This document shows positions 52,072 through 60,614 of a DNA stretch of 64,000 nt, in pieces. The notes beneath the pieces are model-generated. The model ran no database searches, was not told the origin of the DNA, and worked only from the letters and a program-made list of their open reading frames with translations. Source of the stretch: an uncultured Modestobacter sp. (GTDB lineage: Bacteria > Actinomycetota > Actinomycetes > Mycobacteriales > Geodermatophilaceae); contig NZ_CANKUD010000004.1 in the NCBI RefSeq assembly GCF_947486615.1, forward strand, positions 248,001-312,000, in the 5' to 3' direction. Every line of letters begins with the position of its first letter. Position 1 is the first letter of the stretch. A program made the translations under genes and the position numbers.

Positions 52072-53178
52072 GTGCGAACACGATCAACGTCGACCGTGCC
52101 CACCGGCCGGGCAGCCCGCGGCCTCGCTGCCGCCGGACTGCTGCTGCTCGTCACCGCCTGCGGCAGCGACAGCGGCGGGGGAGGCGGACAGGCAGCCGGC
52201 GAGGGCCGGGACGCCGAGGACATCAACATCGCCTTCATCGGCGCCGACGGGAGCCAGAACTTCGTCCGCGAGATGATGGCCGGCGCCGAGGCCGCGGGGG
52301 AGGAGTTCGGCGTCGACGTGCAGGTCGTCGCGCCGACCAGCCTCGACGGGCCGGCCCAGGTGCGGCTGTTCGAGGACGCCGTGCGCACCGCCACCGACGG
52401 CATCGCGATCGAGTCGCTGACCCCCGACCTGCTCGTCCGTGCCCAGTCGCGGGCGACCGACCAGGGCATCCCGGTCGTCTCCGTCGACACGCCCCCGCTG
52501 GAGGGCTCCGGCGTCACCGCCTACATCGGCAACGACAACACCGAGGCCGGCAGCCTGCTCGCCGACGAGGCCATCCGGCTGCTCCAGGAGGCGGGCACGA
52601 CCGAGGGGACGGCGGTCGTCGCCAGCACGATCCCCGGCATCCCGACCCTGGACGACCGGGCCGAGGGCATGGCGGCCGCCTTCGCCGAGGACCTGCCCGG
52701 CTTCGAGGTCGTCGGCCCGGTGGCCAGTGCCCCCGACCCGACGGGCAACTTCAGCGCCTGGAGCAACCTGATCGCGGCCAACCGGGACGCCACGGTGTTC
52801 CTGGACTCCGGTGACGCGGCGCTGGCCTCGCTGGCGCAGCTGAACCGCGAGGCCGGCGGCACGTACCTCACCGGGGCCTTCGACCTCAACCAGGTCGGCC
52901 TGCAGGCGGTCGCCGACGGCACCAACTTCGCCACCGTCGACCCGCAGCACTTCCTCAAGGGCTACCTGTCCACCCGCCTGCTGATCGAGGCGGCGATGGG
53001 GGAGCGGGAGCTGTTCGAGGGCTGGTGGGTCAGCGAGGCCGCGCTCGTCACCCAGGACACCGTGGCCGACACCCAGGCCCGTCAGGAGTCCGAGGAGGCC
53101 AAGCTCGACTACTACCGCGACGTCGCCGAGGAGGAGCTGGCCGACCCGCCGCTGCGCGACTTCCCCGGCGAGGGCTGA
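52072..53178 (+). CDS. Substrate-binding lipoprotein of the ribose-type importer (RbsB-like)
   Basis: This is a 368-residue lipoprotein. The signal peptide ends in the lipobox LVTAC, so the mature protein is lipid-anchored at that Cys. A periplasmic-binding type I fold follows: INIAFIGADGSQNFVREMMAGAEAAGEEFGVDVQVVAP, IPVVSVDTPPLEG, TAYIGNDNTEAGSLLADEAI. GTG 52072 follows a GGAGG site. The ligand is not evident. It lies between permease and ATPase genes, an unusual order for the family. Confidence 0.9.
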   Translation: MRTRSTSTVPTGRAARGLAAAGLLLLVTACGSDSGGGGGQAAGEGRDAEDINIAFIGADGSQNFVREMMAGAEAAGEEFGVDVQVVAPTSLDGPAQVRLFEDAVRTATDGIAIESLTPDLLVRAQSRATDQGIPVVSVDTPPLEGSGVTAYIGNDNTEAGSLLADEAIRLLQEAGTTEGTAVVASTIPGIPTLDDRAEGMAAAFAEDLPGFEVVGPVASAPDPTGNFSAWSNLIAANRDATVFLDSGDAALASLAQLNREAGGTYLTGAFDLNQVGLQAVADGTNFATVDPQHFLKGYLSTRLLIEAAMGERELFEGWWVSEAALVTQDTVADTQARQESEEAKLDYYRDVAEEELADPPLRDFPGEG

Positions 53179-53182
53179 GCCG

Positions 53183-54736
53183 GTGCTCGAGGCGCAGGGC
53201 ATCCGCAAGTCCTACGGCGGCATCACCGCGCTGGCCGGGGTCGACTTCGCCGTCCGGACCGGCACCGTGCACGCGCTGCTGGGAGAGAACGGCGCCGGCA
53301 AGTCGACCCTGGTGAAGGTGCTGGTCGGCGCCCTGGCGCCGGACGCGGGTGCGCTGCGCCTCGACGGCCGGGAACTACGGGCGCACACCACGGCCGAGGC
53401 GGTGGACCGCGGGATCGCCGTGGTGTCCCAGGAGCTCAACCTCTTCCCCGACCTGGACGTGCTGGCCAACCTGTTCCCGATGCGGGAGCCCCGCCGGGCC
53501 GGTCTGGTCGCCCGGCGCGCGATGGCCGGGCGGGCCCGTCCGGTGCTCGACGAGCTCGGCCTCGACCTCGATCTCGACCAGCCGGTCGAGCAGCTGCCGC
53601 TGGACCAGCGGCAGCTGCTCGAGATCGCCCGCGCGCTCTGCACCGACCCGCGGGTGCTCGTGCTGGACGAGCCGACCTCGGCCCTGCACGCGGAGGCGGT
53701 CGACCGGCTGCACGAGGTGGTGCGCCGGCTCAGCCGTCGCGACGTCGGCATCGTCTACGTCTCCCACCACCTGGAGGACGTGCTCGCGGTCTGCGACACG
53801 GTGACGGTGCTGCGGGACGGCGAGGTGGCCGTCTCCGCCGTCCCGGCGGCGACGCTCACCGTGGACCGGATCGTGGCGCACATGCTCGGGGACAAGGTGG
53901 CCGCGGTGATGGCGGCGCGCAGCAACGAGGTCGCCACCACCGTCGAGCCGGGCACCCCGGCGCTGCGCTTCGAGCAGGTCACGGTGGGCACCGAGCTGCA
54001 GGAGGTCGACCTCGCGATCCCCGCCGGACGGGTGCTGGGCGTGGCCGGGGTCGACGGGGCGGGTCACCGGACGCTGCTCAGCGTCGCGGCCGGCGTGCTG
54101 CGACCGGACGCCGGCCGGGTCGTGCTGCCCGACGGGGCGCCGCTGGGTCGCGGTCTGCGCGCCGCCATCCAGCAGGGTGTGGCCGTCGTCTCCGGTGACC
54201 GCAAACGGTTCGGGGTCATGCTGGACAAGCCGATCTGGGACAACATCGGCCAGGTCAGCGCCGTGGGGCTGCGGCGGGACGGGATGGTGGTGCGGGCCGG
54301 GCGGCTGCGCGAGCGGGCCCGCGCGCACGTGGGCAGCCTCGGCATCAAGACCCCGTCGGTCGACCAGGAGGTCGGCATGCTGTCCGGGGGCAACCAGCAG
54401 AAGGTCGTCTTCGCGAAGTGGTTCGAGTCCTCGCCGGCGGTGCTGCTGCTGGACGACCCGACGCGGGGCATCGACGTCGGCGCCAAGGCGGAGATCTACA
54501 ACCTGCTGCAGGAGCAGTCCCGCCGGGGCGTGGTGCAGGTCGTGGCGTCCTCGGACCCGCGTGAGCTGGCCGCGATCTGCGACGAGGTGGCGGTGTTCTA
54601 CGACGGCCGGGTCTGCGCGCGGCTCTCCGGTGAGCGCCTGGACGCGCACACCATCCTCGAGGTGATGAACACCGGACGGGCGCCCGAACACGCGGTCGGT
54701 GTCGCCGGGGAACATCCCGGTGGCGCGCCCCGTTAG
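53183..54736 (+). CDS. Ribose-type ABC importer ATPase, two domains (RbsA-like)
   Basis: This is a 517-residue protein with two ATPase domains. The first has Walker A GENGAGKSTLVKVLVG and LVLDEPTSAL. The second has degenerate Walker A VDGAGHRTLLSVAAG, signature MLSGGNQQKVVFAKWF and LLDDPTRGIDVGAKAEIY. This is the RbsA/XylG layout with one strong and one weak site. In the first domain the signature LSGGQ is replaced by LPLDQRQLLEIAR. GTG 53183 follows the binding-protein stop by 4 bases. Its stop codon forms part of the ssrA -10 box. Confidence 0.9.
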   Translation: MLEAQGIRKSYGGITALAGVDFAVRTGTVHALLGENGAGKSTLVKVLVGALAPDAGALRLDGRELRAHTTAEAVDRGIAVVSQELNLFPDLDVLANLFPMREPRRAGLVARRAMAGRARPVLDELGLDLDLDQPVEQLPLDQRQLLEIARALCTDPRVLVLDEPTSALHAEAVDRLHEVVRRLSRRDVGIVYVSHHLEDVLAVCDTVTVLRDGEVAVSAVPAATLTVDRIVAHMLGDKVAAVMAARSNEVATTVEPGTPALRFEQVTVGTELQEVDLAIPAGRVLGVAGVDGAGHRTLLSVAAGVLRPDAGRVVLPDGAPLGRGLRAAIQQGVAVVSGDRKRFGVMLDKPIWDNIGQVSAVGLRRDGMVVRAGRLRERARAHVGSLGIKTPSVDQEVGMLSGGNQQKVVFAKWFESSPAVLLLDDPTRGIDVGAKAEIYNLLQEQSRRGVVQVVASSDPRELAAICDEVAVFYDGRVCARLSGERLDAHTILEVMNTGRAPEHAVGVAGEHPGGAPR

Positions 54737-54739
54737 ACT
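54734..54739 (+). promoter_or_regulatory. -10 box of ssrA
   Basis: TAGACT, which includes the TAG stop of the ABC ATPase gene, lies 18 bases upstream of the mature tmRNA 5' end. That fits a short 5' leader removed by RNase P. No strong -35 box is visible. Confidence 0.4.
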
Positions 54740-54757
54740 GCACGCACAACTACACAG

Positions 54758-55129
54758 GGGGGCGATTGGTCTCGACTGCGGTCGTCTGACCAGGGGAAGC
54801 GAGCCGAGGAAGGCAACGATGATCTCGTTAACCATGCGTTGCAAAAACACAAGCGCCGATTCCAATCAGCGCGACTTCGCTCTCGCTGCCTGACGGCAGC
54901 TAGGCGAGTCTGTCAGCCCGGGTTCGTCATCGGCCCGGATCCTGGCATCAGCTAGATGACTCACCGCACGCATCGGTCGCGGTTGCGTGTGGGACACCAA
55001 ACAGCGACTGGGCCCGTCATCCTGACTCGTTCGTGAGATCAGGAGGGCCGAGCAGAGGCAGAGCGAACTGCGCTCGGAGAAGCCCTGGTGATGCGTCGCA
55101 GGACGCGGGTTCGATTCCCGCCGCCTCCA
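54758..55129 (+). ncRNA. ssrA: Transfer-messenger RNA (tmRNA)
   Basis: The 5' end GGGGGCGATTGGTCTCGACT pairs with CGCCTCC at 55122-55128 as a 7-bp acceptor stem (one G-U), and A55129 is the discriminator. The T-arm CGGGTTCGATTCCCG lies just upstream of the 3' end. The tag reading frame starts at GCA after GCGTT and encodes AKNTSADSNQRDFALAA, then TGA, ending in the ALAA degron typical of tmRNA tags. It rescues stalled ribosomes together with SmpB (31463). CCA is not fully encoded. Confidence 0.93.
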
Positions 55130-55206
55130 CCGCGGGGTGCGCCACGAGCGGTTGGGTCCGGTGGACCAGCTGGTCGGCACACCCGAAGGTGAAGCCCCCG
55201 TTCCAC

Positions 55207-55242
55207 CACGAAGGGCCCGGTCAGCTGACCGGGCCCTTCGTG
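55207..55242. terminator. Perfect 36-bp palindrome downstream of tmRNA
   Basis: The sequence from CACGAAGGGCCCGGTCAG (55207-55224) is followed directly by its exact reverse complement (55225-55242). As RNA it folds into a very stable hairpin about 80 bases past the tmRNA 3' end. It most likely terminates ssrA transcription. A perfect palindrome without spacer is unusual and could alternatively be a protein-binding site. Confidence 0.6.
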
Positions 55243-55358
55243 CGTTCCCGCGGCGGCACGGTCGGCCGGGTCAGGGGGTGCGAGTGCTGGCATCCTCTCC
55301 TCGACGGCAGGACGCCGACCGGTGCGCCGGTCCGGTGGTCCACGACGCGGGAGGTCGC

Positions 55359-56960
55359 ATGAGCAGGACGGCGGACGGCGCCACGGCGCAGCCCGACCAG
55401 GAGCGACGGCGGGGCGGGTTCAGCTCCCGGCGGGTGTTCATCCTGGCGGCGATCGGGTCGGCGGTGGGGCTGGGCAACATCTGGCGCTTCCCCTACGTGG
55501 CCTACGAGAACGGCGGAGGCGCCTTCGTGCTGCCCTACCTCATCGCGCTGCTGACCGCCGGCATCCCGTTCCTGCTGCTGGACTACGCGATCGGCCACCG
55601 CAACCGCGGGTCGGCGCCGCTGTCCTTCGCCCGGCTGCGCCGCGGCGCCGAGGGGCTCGGCTGGTGGCAGGTCGGCATCTGCTTCGTCATCGCGATCTAC
55701 TACGCCGCGGTCATCGCCTGGGCGCTGCGCTACACGTTCTTCTCCCTCGACGAGGCCTGGGGCGCCGACCCCGAGGGCTTCTTCTTCGGTGAGTTCCTGC
55801 AGGCCGGCGACGTGCAGGTCACCGCGGACGTCGTCCCGGGCGTGCTCGTGCCGCTCGCGCTGGTGTGGCTGGCCGTGCTGGCGATCATGGCCCTGGGTGT
55901 GCAGCGCGGGATCGGGGCGACCTCGCTGGTCTTCATCCCGGTGCTGGTGCTGGCCTTCGCCGCCCTCGTGGTGCAGGCGCTGCTGCTGCCCGGCGCCGGG
56001 GCCGGCCTCGACGCGCTGTTCACCCCCGACTGGTCGGCGCTCACCTCGGCGTCGGTCTGGGCCGCCGCGTTCGGCCAGATCTTCTTCTCGCTGTCGATCG
56101 GCTTCGGCATCATGATCACCTACGCCTCCTACGTGGGCCGGCGGGAGGACATGGTCGGCTCCGGCCTGGTCGTCGGCTTCGCGAACTCCGGCTTCGAGCT
56201 GCTCGCCGGCATCGGGGTCTTCGCCGCGCTGGGCTTCATGGCCCAGGCCAACGGGGTGGCCGTCGACGAGGTGGCCGGCGACGGGATCGGGCTGGCCTTC
56301 GTCGCCTTCCCGGCGATCATCAGCGAGGCCCCGGCCGGCGCCCTGCTCGGCGTGCTGTTCTTCGGCTGCCTGGTGCTCGCGGGCATCACCTCGCTGGTCA
56401 GCGTGATCGAGGTGGTCATCTCCGCGGTCCGCGACAAGCTCGACACCGGCCGGCTCACCGCGACCCTGCTGGTCGGCGTCCCCGCCGCGGTGCTCAGCCT
56501 GGTGCTGTTCAGCACGACCAGCGGCATCTACGTGCTCGACGTCGTCGACCACTTCGTGAACCAGTACGGCATCCTCGTCGTCGCGCTGGTGAGCATGCTG
56601 GCCGTCGCGTGGGCGCTGCGGGCCCTGACCGGCCTCGGCGACCACCTCAACGTGCACGGCCGCCCGAGGGTCGGCACCGGCTGGCGGCTGCTGACCAGCG
56701 TGGTGGCCCCGGCGGCGCTGGCCGTCGTCCTCGTGCTGGCGCTGCGGGAGGACATCGCCGCGGCCTACGAGGACTACCCGACCTGGCTGCTGCTCGTCTT
56801 CGGGTGGGCCCTGGTCGTGGCGCTGCCGCTGGTCGGCTTCCTGGTCGCCCGGCTGCCGTGGCGCGCCGGCACGCACCTGGACGGGCCACCGCCCGGCGCC
56901 GACCCGGCGATGCCGGCGGACGCGGCCGGCGCCGGCCACCACGAGGGAGGACCCCGGTGA
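55359..56960 (+). CDS. Sodium-dependent NSS-family transporter (MetP-like)
   Basis: This is a 533-residue transporter with about 12 helices. The signature RRVFILAAIGSAVGLGNIWRFPYVAYENGGGAFVLPYL at residue 24 contains the unwound helix 1 that binds Na+ and substrate. IFFSLSIGFGIMITYASYVG is the helix 6 region. ATG 55359 has a GGGAGG site. A small MetS-like subunit follows with a 4-base overlap. This identifies the pair as a methionine/alanine-type importer by analogy with Corynebacterium MetPS. Confidence 0.9.
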   Translation: MSRTADGATAQPDQERRRGGFSSRRVFILAAIGSAVGLGNIWRFPYVAYENGGGAFVLPYLIALLTAGIPFLLLDYAIGHRNRGSAPLSFARLRRGAEGLGWWQVGICFVIAIYYAAVIAWALRYTFFSLDEAWGADPEGFFFGEFLQAGDVQVTADVVPGVLVPLALVWLAVLAIMALGVQRGIGATSLVFIPVLVLAFAALVVQALLLPGAGAGLDALFTPDWSALTSASVWAAAFGQIFFSLSIGFGIMITYASYVGRREDMVGSGLVVGFANSGFELLAGIGVFAALGFMAQANGVAVDEVAGDGIGLAFVAFPAIISEAPAGALLGVLFFGCLVLAGITSLVSVIEVVISAVRDKLDTGRLTATLLVGVPAAVLSLVLFSTTSGIYVLDVVDHFVNQYGILVVALVSMLAVAWALRALTGLGDHLNVHGRPRVGTGWRLLTSVVAPAALAVVLVLALREDIAAAYEDYPTWLLLVFGWALVVALPLVGFLVARLPWRAGTHLDGPPPGADPAMPADAAGAGHHEGGPR

Positions 56961-57091
56961 ACACGTCCGCGATCGTGATGATGGTGGTGGCGATGGTGGT
57001 GATCTGGGGCGGTCTCGCCCTGGCCATCGCCAGCCTGGTGCGGCACGGCGCCGTCGAGGACCGCACCGAGAACGTCCACCGGGACCTCTGA
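56957..57091 (+). CDS. MetS-like small subunit of the NSS transporter
   Basis: This is a 44-residue protein from GTG 56957: MNTSAIVMMVVAMVVIWGGL followed by ALAIASLVRHG and an acidic tail. One membrane helix with the WGG turn is typical of the methionine/alanine importer small subunit family. It overlaps the stop of the NSS gene (GTGA). MetS is required with MetP for methionine and alanine uptake in Corynebacterium. Confidence 0.85.
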   Translation: MNTSAIVMMVVAMVVIWGGLALAIASLVRHGAVEDRTENVHRDL

Positions 57092-57162
57092 ACCCGCCGG
57101 TCGGGGACGCCGTTTCGACCTCGAGCCCCGGGGCACCGGGAGTCCATGACCGGACCCGCCCG

Positions 57163-58101
57163 ATGAGCGTGCGCAGCCGGCTGGAACGCACCCTGGGGGC
57201 CGTCGAGCGGCTCCAGGTGCTCGACGGCCCCGGCTACCAGCTCGAGCACGGCGTCGCCCTGACCTACCTGCTCACCGGCCGGTTCGCCCGGCCGCTGCAG
57301 GACCTGCTGCACGGGGTGTGGCTGGGCCACCCGCTGCACCCCGCGCTGGTCACCGTCCCGGTGGGGTCGTGGACGGCGGCGCTGGTGCTCGACGGCCTGG
57401 ACGTGACCGGTCGCGGTGGCCCGGGCACCGGCGCGGCGGCCCGGACGGCGGTCGGCGTCGGCGTGGCCGGGGCGGTGGCGTCCGCGGCGAGCGGCCTGAC
57501 CGACTGGCAGCACGCGCACGACGGGGCCCGCCGGGTCGGGCTGGTGCACGCCGGGCTGAACAGCACCGCGCTCGCGCTCTACGCCTGGTCCTTCGCCGAC
57601 CGGGGACGGCGCCGGCCGGGGCGGGCCCGGGTCACCGCGGCGGCCGGGTTCGCGCTGACGCTGGCCAGCAGCTGGCTGGGTGGGGCGCTGTCCTACCGGC
57701 ACGGGCTGGGCACCGACCACGCCGACCGCAGCCCGGAGCCGCGCCGGTTCACCCCCGTGCTGGCCGAGTCCGAGCTCGTCGACGGCGAGGCGGTCGGGGC
57801 GACCGTGGACGGCGTCCCGGTGGTGCTGGTCGCGCAGGACGGCGAGGTGCACGCCGTGGGCGGCACCTGCCCGCACCAGGGGGCGCCGCTGGGGGAGGGG
57901 TGGCTGCACCGCGGCGAGCTGGTCTGCCCGTGGCACGGGTCGCGGTTCGACCTGGCCACCGGGGAGCCGACGCAGGGCCCGTCCACGGCGCCCTTGCCGT
58001 GCTTCGACGTGCGGCGGCAGGACGGCCGGGTCGAGGTGCGCCGGCGGGGGAACTGGCGGGGACCCACCGCCACCACGACGGTCGAGGAGGCGTCCCGATG
58101 A
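57163..58101 (+). CDS. DUF2231 membrane domain fused to a Rieske [2Fe-2S] domain
   Basis: This is a 312-residue protein. Residues about 40-185 contain four helices of the DUF2231 type (LLHGVWLGHPLHPALVTVPVGSWTAALVLD, SAASGLTDWQHAHDGARRVGLVHAGLN) with paired His residues that could bind haem. A C-terminal Rieske ferredoxin (about 195-300) has CPHQGAPLGEG and CPWHGSRFD, the Cys/His cluster ligands. It may be a membrane electron-transfer protein. Its stop overlaps a hemerythrin gene, so both probably sense or handle oxygen or redox state. Confidence 0.85.
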   Translation: MSVRSRLERTLGAVERLQVLDGPGYQLEHGVALTYLLTGRFARPLQDLLHGVWLGHPLHPALVTVPVGSWTAALVLDGLDVTGRGGPGTGAAARTAVGVGVAGAVASAASGLTDWQHAHDGARRVGLVHAGLNSTALALYAWSFADRGRRRPGRARVTAAAGFALTLASSWLGGALSYRHGLGTDHADRSPEPRRFTPVLAESELVDGEAVGATVDGVPVVLVAQDGEVHAVGGTCPHQGAPLGEGWLHRGELVCPWHGSRFDLATGEPTQGPSTAPLPCFDVRRQDGRVEVRRRGNWRGPTATTTVEEASR

Positions 58102-58580
58102 AGGCCGACCAGGTGCTGATCGCCCACCACGACGTGTTGCGGGGGCTGCTGCGGCAGCTCACCGAGACGACCGACGACCAGACCGCGGAGCGCAGCCGGC
58201 TGCGCGACGAGCTGCTGCGCGAGCTGGAGGTGCACACCCAGATCGAGGACGAGCTGTTCTACCCCGCCGTCCGGGACGTGTCGCCGCTGCTCTCCCTGGC
58301 GCACGCCGAGCACCGGCAGATCGACGACCAGCTGGCCACCGTGATGCGGACGGCCGTGGACGACCCGGAGTTCGGCACGGAGGTGCGGATGCTGTCCGCG
58401 ACGCTGCACCACCACACCTTCGAGGAGGAGGAGCGGATGTTCCCCCAGTCGCACGCGCTGGGCGACGAGCGGCTCGAGCAGCTCGGCCGGCAGCTGCAGG
58501 AGCGGCAGGAGGAGCTGTACCGCTCCGGTGCGATGCGGCTGATCGTGCGGCTCAAGCGGATGACGTTGCGGCTCGTCTGA
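58098..58580 (+). CDS. Hemerythrin-domain protein
   Basis: This 160-residue helical protein has iron-ligand positions typical of bacterial hemerythrins: DQVLIAHHDVLRGLL, ELEVHTQIEDELFYPAV (HxxxE), LAHAEHRQIDDQL and LHHHTFEEEERMFP (HxxxE). It binds a di-iron site, with possible roles in oxygen, NO or iron handling. It is coupled to the Rieske-DUF2231 gene by an ATGA overlap. Confidence 0.9.
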   Translation: MKADQVLIAHHDVLRGLLRQLTETTDDQTAERSRLRDELLRELEVHTQIEDELFYPAVRDVSPLLSLAHAEHRQIDDQLATVMRTAVDDPEFGTEVRMLSATLHHHTFEEEERMFPQSHALGDERLEQLGRQLQERQEELYRSGAMRLIVRLKRMTLRLV

Positions 58581-58659
58581 CCCCCTGGGGGTACAGCAGG
58601 CTGTACTCCTGGGCCGGTTCGCTGTCCCCGGCCGGTCGCGGGCCCTACCGTCGGCAGCC

Positions 58660-59919
58660 GTGAGGACGACGGGGCAGCGGGGGAGGGCCGGTGAGCGGGG
58701 GGCCGTGGCCCGCACCGCGGCCGGGGTCCTCGCCGCGCTCGAGCAGCTGCCGGGTGCGCTGGGCACCGGCCTGCTCGCCCTCGGCGCCCTGCTGTTCCTG
58801 CTCGTCGCCGCGGCCACCAGCCTGCTCGGCGTCGGGCTGCTCGTGCTGCCGACCGCGCTGCGCGGCGTGCGCGCGGTGGCCGAGCGGGAACGCGGCCGGC
58901 TGGGCCGCTGGGGGCCGGAGCTGGTGGGCCCCGGTCCGCTCCCCGAGCCGCTGCGCGAGGCCCTGGCCGACCCGGCGCTGCGCCGGGAGGCGCGCTGGCT
59001 GGCCGGGCACGCGACCGTCGGACTGCTGCTCTCCGCCCTCGGCGTGCTGCTGCCGTTGTACGCCTTCCGCGACCTCAGCTTCCCGCTGTGGTGGTGGGCC
59101 GTCCCCCGCGAGGCCGCCACCGACTCGCTGGCCTTCTGGTACGTCGACGACTGGGGCGGGGTCGGGCTCGTCGTCCTGCTCGGGCTGCTCTGGACGGCGC
59201 TCGGCGCGCTGCTCATCCGGCCGATCGCCCGGTACCTGGCCGCCCGCGGCCGGCGGCTGCTGGACACCGCCCCCTCGGACCTGTCGCTGCGGGTCACCCA
59301 GCTCACCGCCACCCGCGCCGCGGCGCTGGACGCGCACGCCACCGAGCTGCGCCGGATCGAGCGTTCGCTGCACGACGGCACGCAGAACCGGCTGGTCGCG
59401 GTGACCGTGCTGCTCGGCGCGGCCCGCCGGGCGGTGCCCCGCGACCCGGCCGCGGCCGAGGAGATCCTGGAGAAGGCCCAGCTCGCCGCGGAGGAGGCGC
59501 TGGCCGAGCTGCGCTCGGTGGCCCGCGGCATCCTGCCCCCGGTGCTCGCCGACCGCGGCCTGGCCGGGGCGCTCAGCGGGCTGGCCGCCACCTCGGCGGT
59601 GCCCTGCCGGGTGGACGTCGACGTCCCGGTGCGCTGCGCGGCCTCGGTGGAGGCCACCGCCTACTTCCTGGTCGCCGAGGCGCTCACCAACACCGCCCGG
59701 CACAGCGGCGCTGGCCGGGCCGACGTGACCGTGCAGGCCCGCGACGGGCGGCTGTGCGTCACCGTGACCGACGACGGCACCGGGGGTGCGGTCGAGGGCC
59801 GCGGCTCCGGGCTGGTCGGCATCCGCCGCCGGGTCGAGGCGCACGACGGCACGCTCACCCTGACCAGCCCACCCGGTGGCCCGACCACCCTGACCGCGGA
59901 GCTGCCGTGCGGATCATGA
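58660..59919 (+). CDS. NarL-type sensor histidine kinase
   Basis: This is a 419-residue kinase. Two hydrophobic regions lie near the N-terminus ([27 protein letters not shown]) and two more at about 115-195. The HisKA_3 phosphorylation box is [20 protein letters not shown]. An ATPase domain follows with [15 protein letters not shown] (N-box) and [25 protein letters not shown] (G-box). It lacks a periplasmic sensor and belongs to the LiaS/NarX-like group. GTG 58660 lies 8 bases after TACCGT (58646-58651), a leaderless promoter. It overlaps the response regulator by 13 bases. Confidence 0.9.
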   Translation: MRTTGQRGRAGERGAVARTAAGVLAALEQLPGALGTGLLALGALLFLLVAAATSLLGVGLLVLPTALRGVRAVAERERGRLGRWGPELVGPGPLPEPLREALADPALRREARWLAGHATVGLLLSALGVLLPLYAFRDLSFPLWWWAVPREAATDSLAFWYVDDWGGVGLVVLLGLLWTALGALLIRPIARYLAARGRRLLDTAPSDLSLRVTQLTATRAAALDAHATELRRIERSLHDGTQNRLVAVTVLLGAARRAVPRDPAAAEEILEKAQLAAEEALAELRSVARGILPPVLADRGLAGALSGLAATSAVPCRVDVDVPVRCAASVEATAYFLVAEALTNTARHSGAGRADVTVQARDGRLCVTVTDDGTGGAVEGRGSGLVGIRRRVEAHDGTLTLTSPPGGPTTLTAELPCGS

Positions 59920-60566
59920 TCGCCGAGGACGACGCCCTGCTGCGGGAGGGCCTGGCGCTGCTGCTGCGGGCCGAGCAGCTCGACGTCGTCGCCACCGCCG
60001 GCGACCCGGCGGAGTTCCTGACCGCGCTGGACGAGCACGAGCCCGACGTGGCGATCGTCGACGTCCGGATGCCGCCTACGCACACCGACGAGGGCATCGT
60101 CGCCGCGGTCGAGGCCCGGCGGCGGCAGCCGGAGCTGGCGGTGCTCGTGCTGTCGGCCTACGTCGAGCAGTCCTTCGCCACCGAGCTGCTCGCCGGGGGC
60201 GCCGCGGGGCTGGGCTACCTGCTCAAGGAGCGGGTCGGCCGGGTCACGGAGTTCCTCGGCGCGCTGCACCGGGTGGCCGACGGCGGGACGGCGATCGACC
60301 CGGAGGTGGTCGCCCAGCTGTTCGCCCGCACCCGCACCGACACCCGGCTGGAGCGGCTCAGCCCGCGGGAGCGGGAGGTGCTGGCGCTGATGGCCGAGGG
60401 CCTGGGCAACACCGCGATCGGCGAGCGACTGGTGGTCACCGACGGGGCGGTGCACAAGCACATCCGCAGCATCTTCGCCAAGCTCGACCTCGCCCCCGAC
60501 GACAGCGCCGACCGCCGGGTCACCGCCGTCCTCCGCTACCTGGACGACGTCCGCCGCCGGACGTGA
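59907..60566 (+). CDS. NarL-type response regulator
   Basis: This is a 219-residue regulator. The receiver domain has [16 protein letters not shown], phospho-acceptor Asp in VAIVDVRMPP, and LGYLLKERV with the conserved Lys. The C-terminal LuxR HTH is LSPREREVLALMAEGLGNTAIGERLVVTDGAVHKHIRSIFAKL. It pairs with the kinase encoded just upstream and probably controls nearby genes in response to envelope or redox signals. Targets are not visible. Confidence 0.93.
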   Translation: MRIMIAEDDALLREGLALLLRAEQLDVVATAGDPAEFLTALDEHEPDVAIVDVRMPPTHTDEGIVAAVEARRRQPELAVLVLSAYVEQSFATELLAGGAAGLGYLLKERVGRVTEFLGALHRVADGGTAIDPEVVAQLFARTRTDTRLERLSPREREVLALMAEGLGNTAIGERLVVTDGAVHKHIRSIFAKLDLAPDDSADRRVTAVLRYLDDVRRRT

Positions 60567-60604
60567 CGCTGCCCCGACCCCGCGTCAGCAGGGCCGGGGC
60601 AGCG
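60567..60604. terminator. Hairpin terminator between convergent genes
   Basis: CGCTGCCCCG (60567-60576) pairs perfectly with CGGGGCAGCG (60595-60604) around an 18-base loop directly after the response-regulator stop. It faces the stop of the minus-strand beta-lactamase-family gene. Confidence 0.6.
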
Positions 60605-60614
60605 GGGTCCTTCC

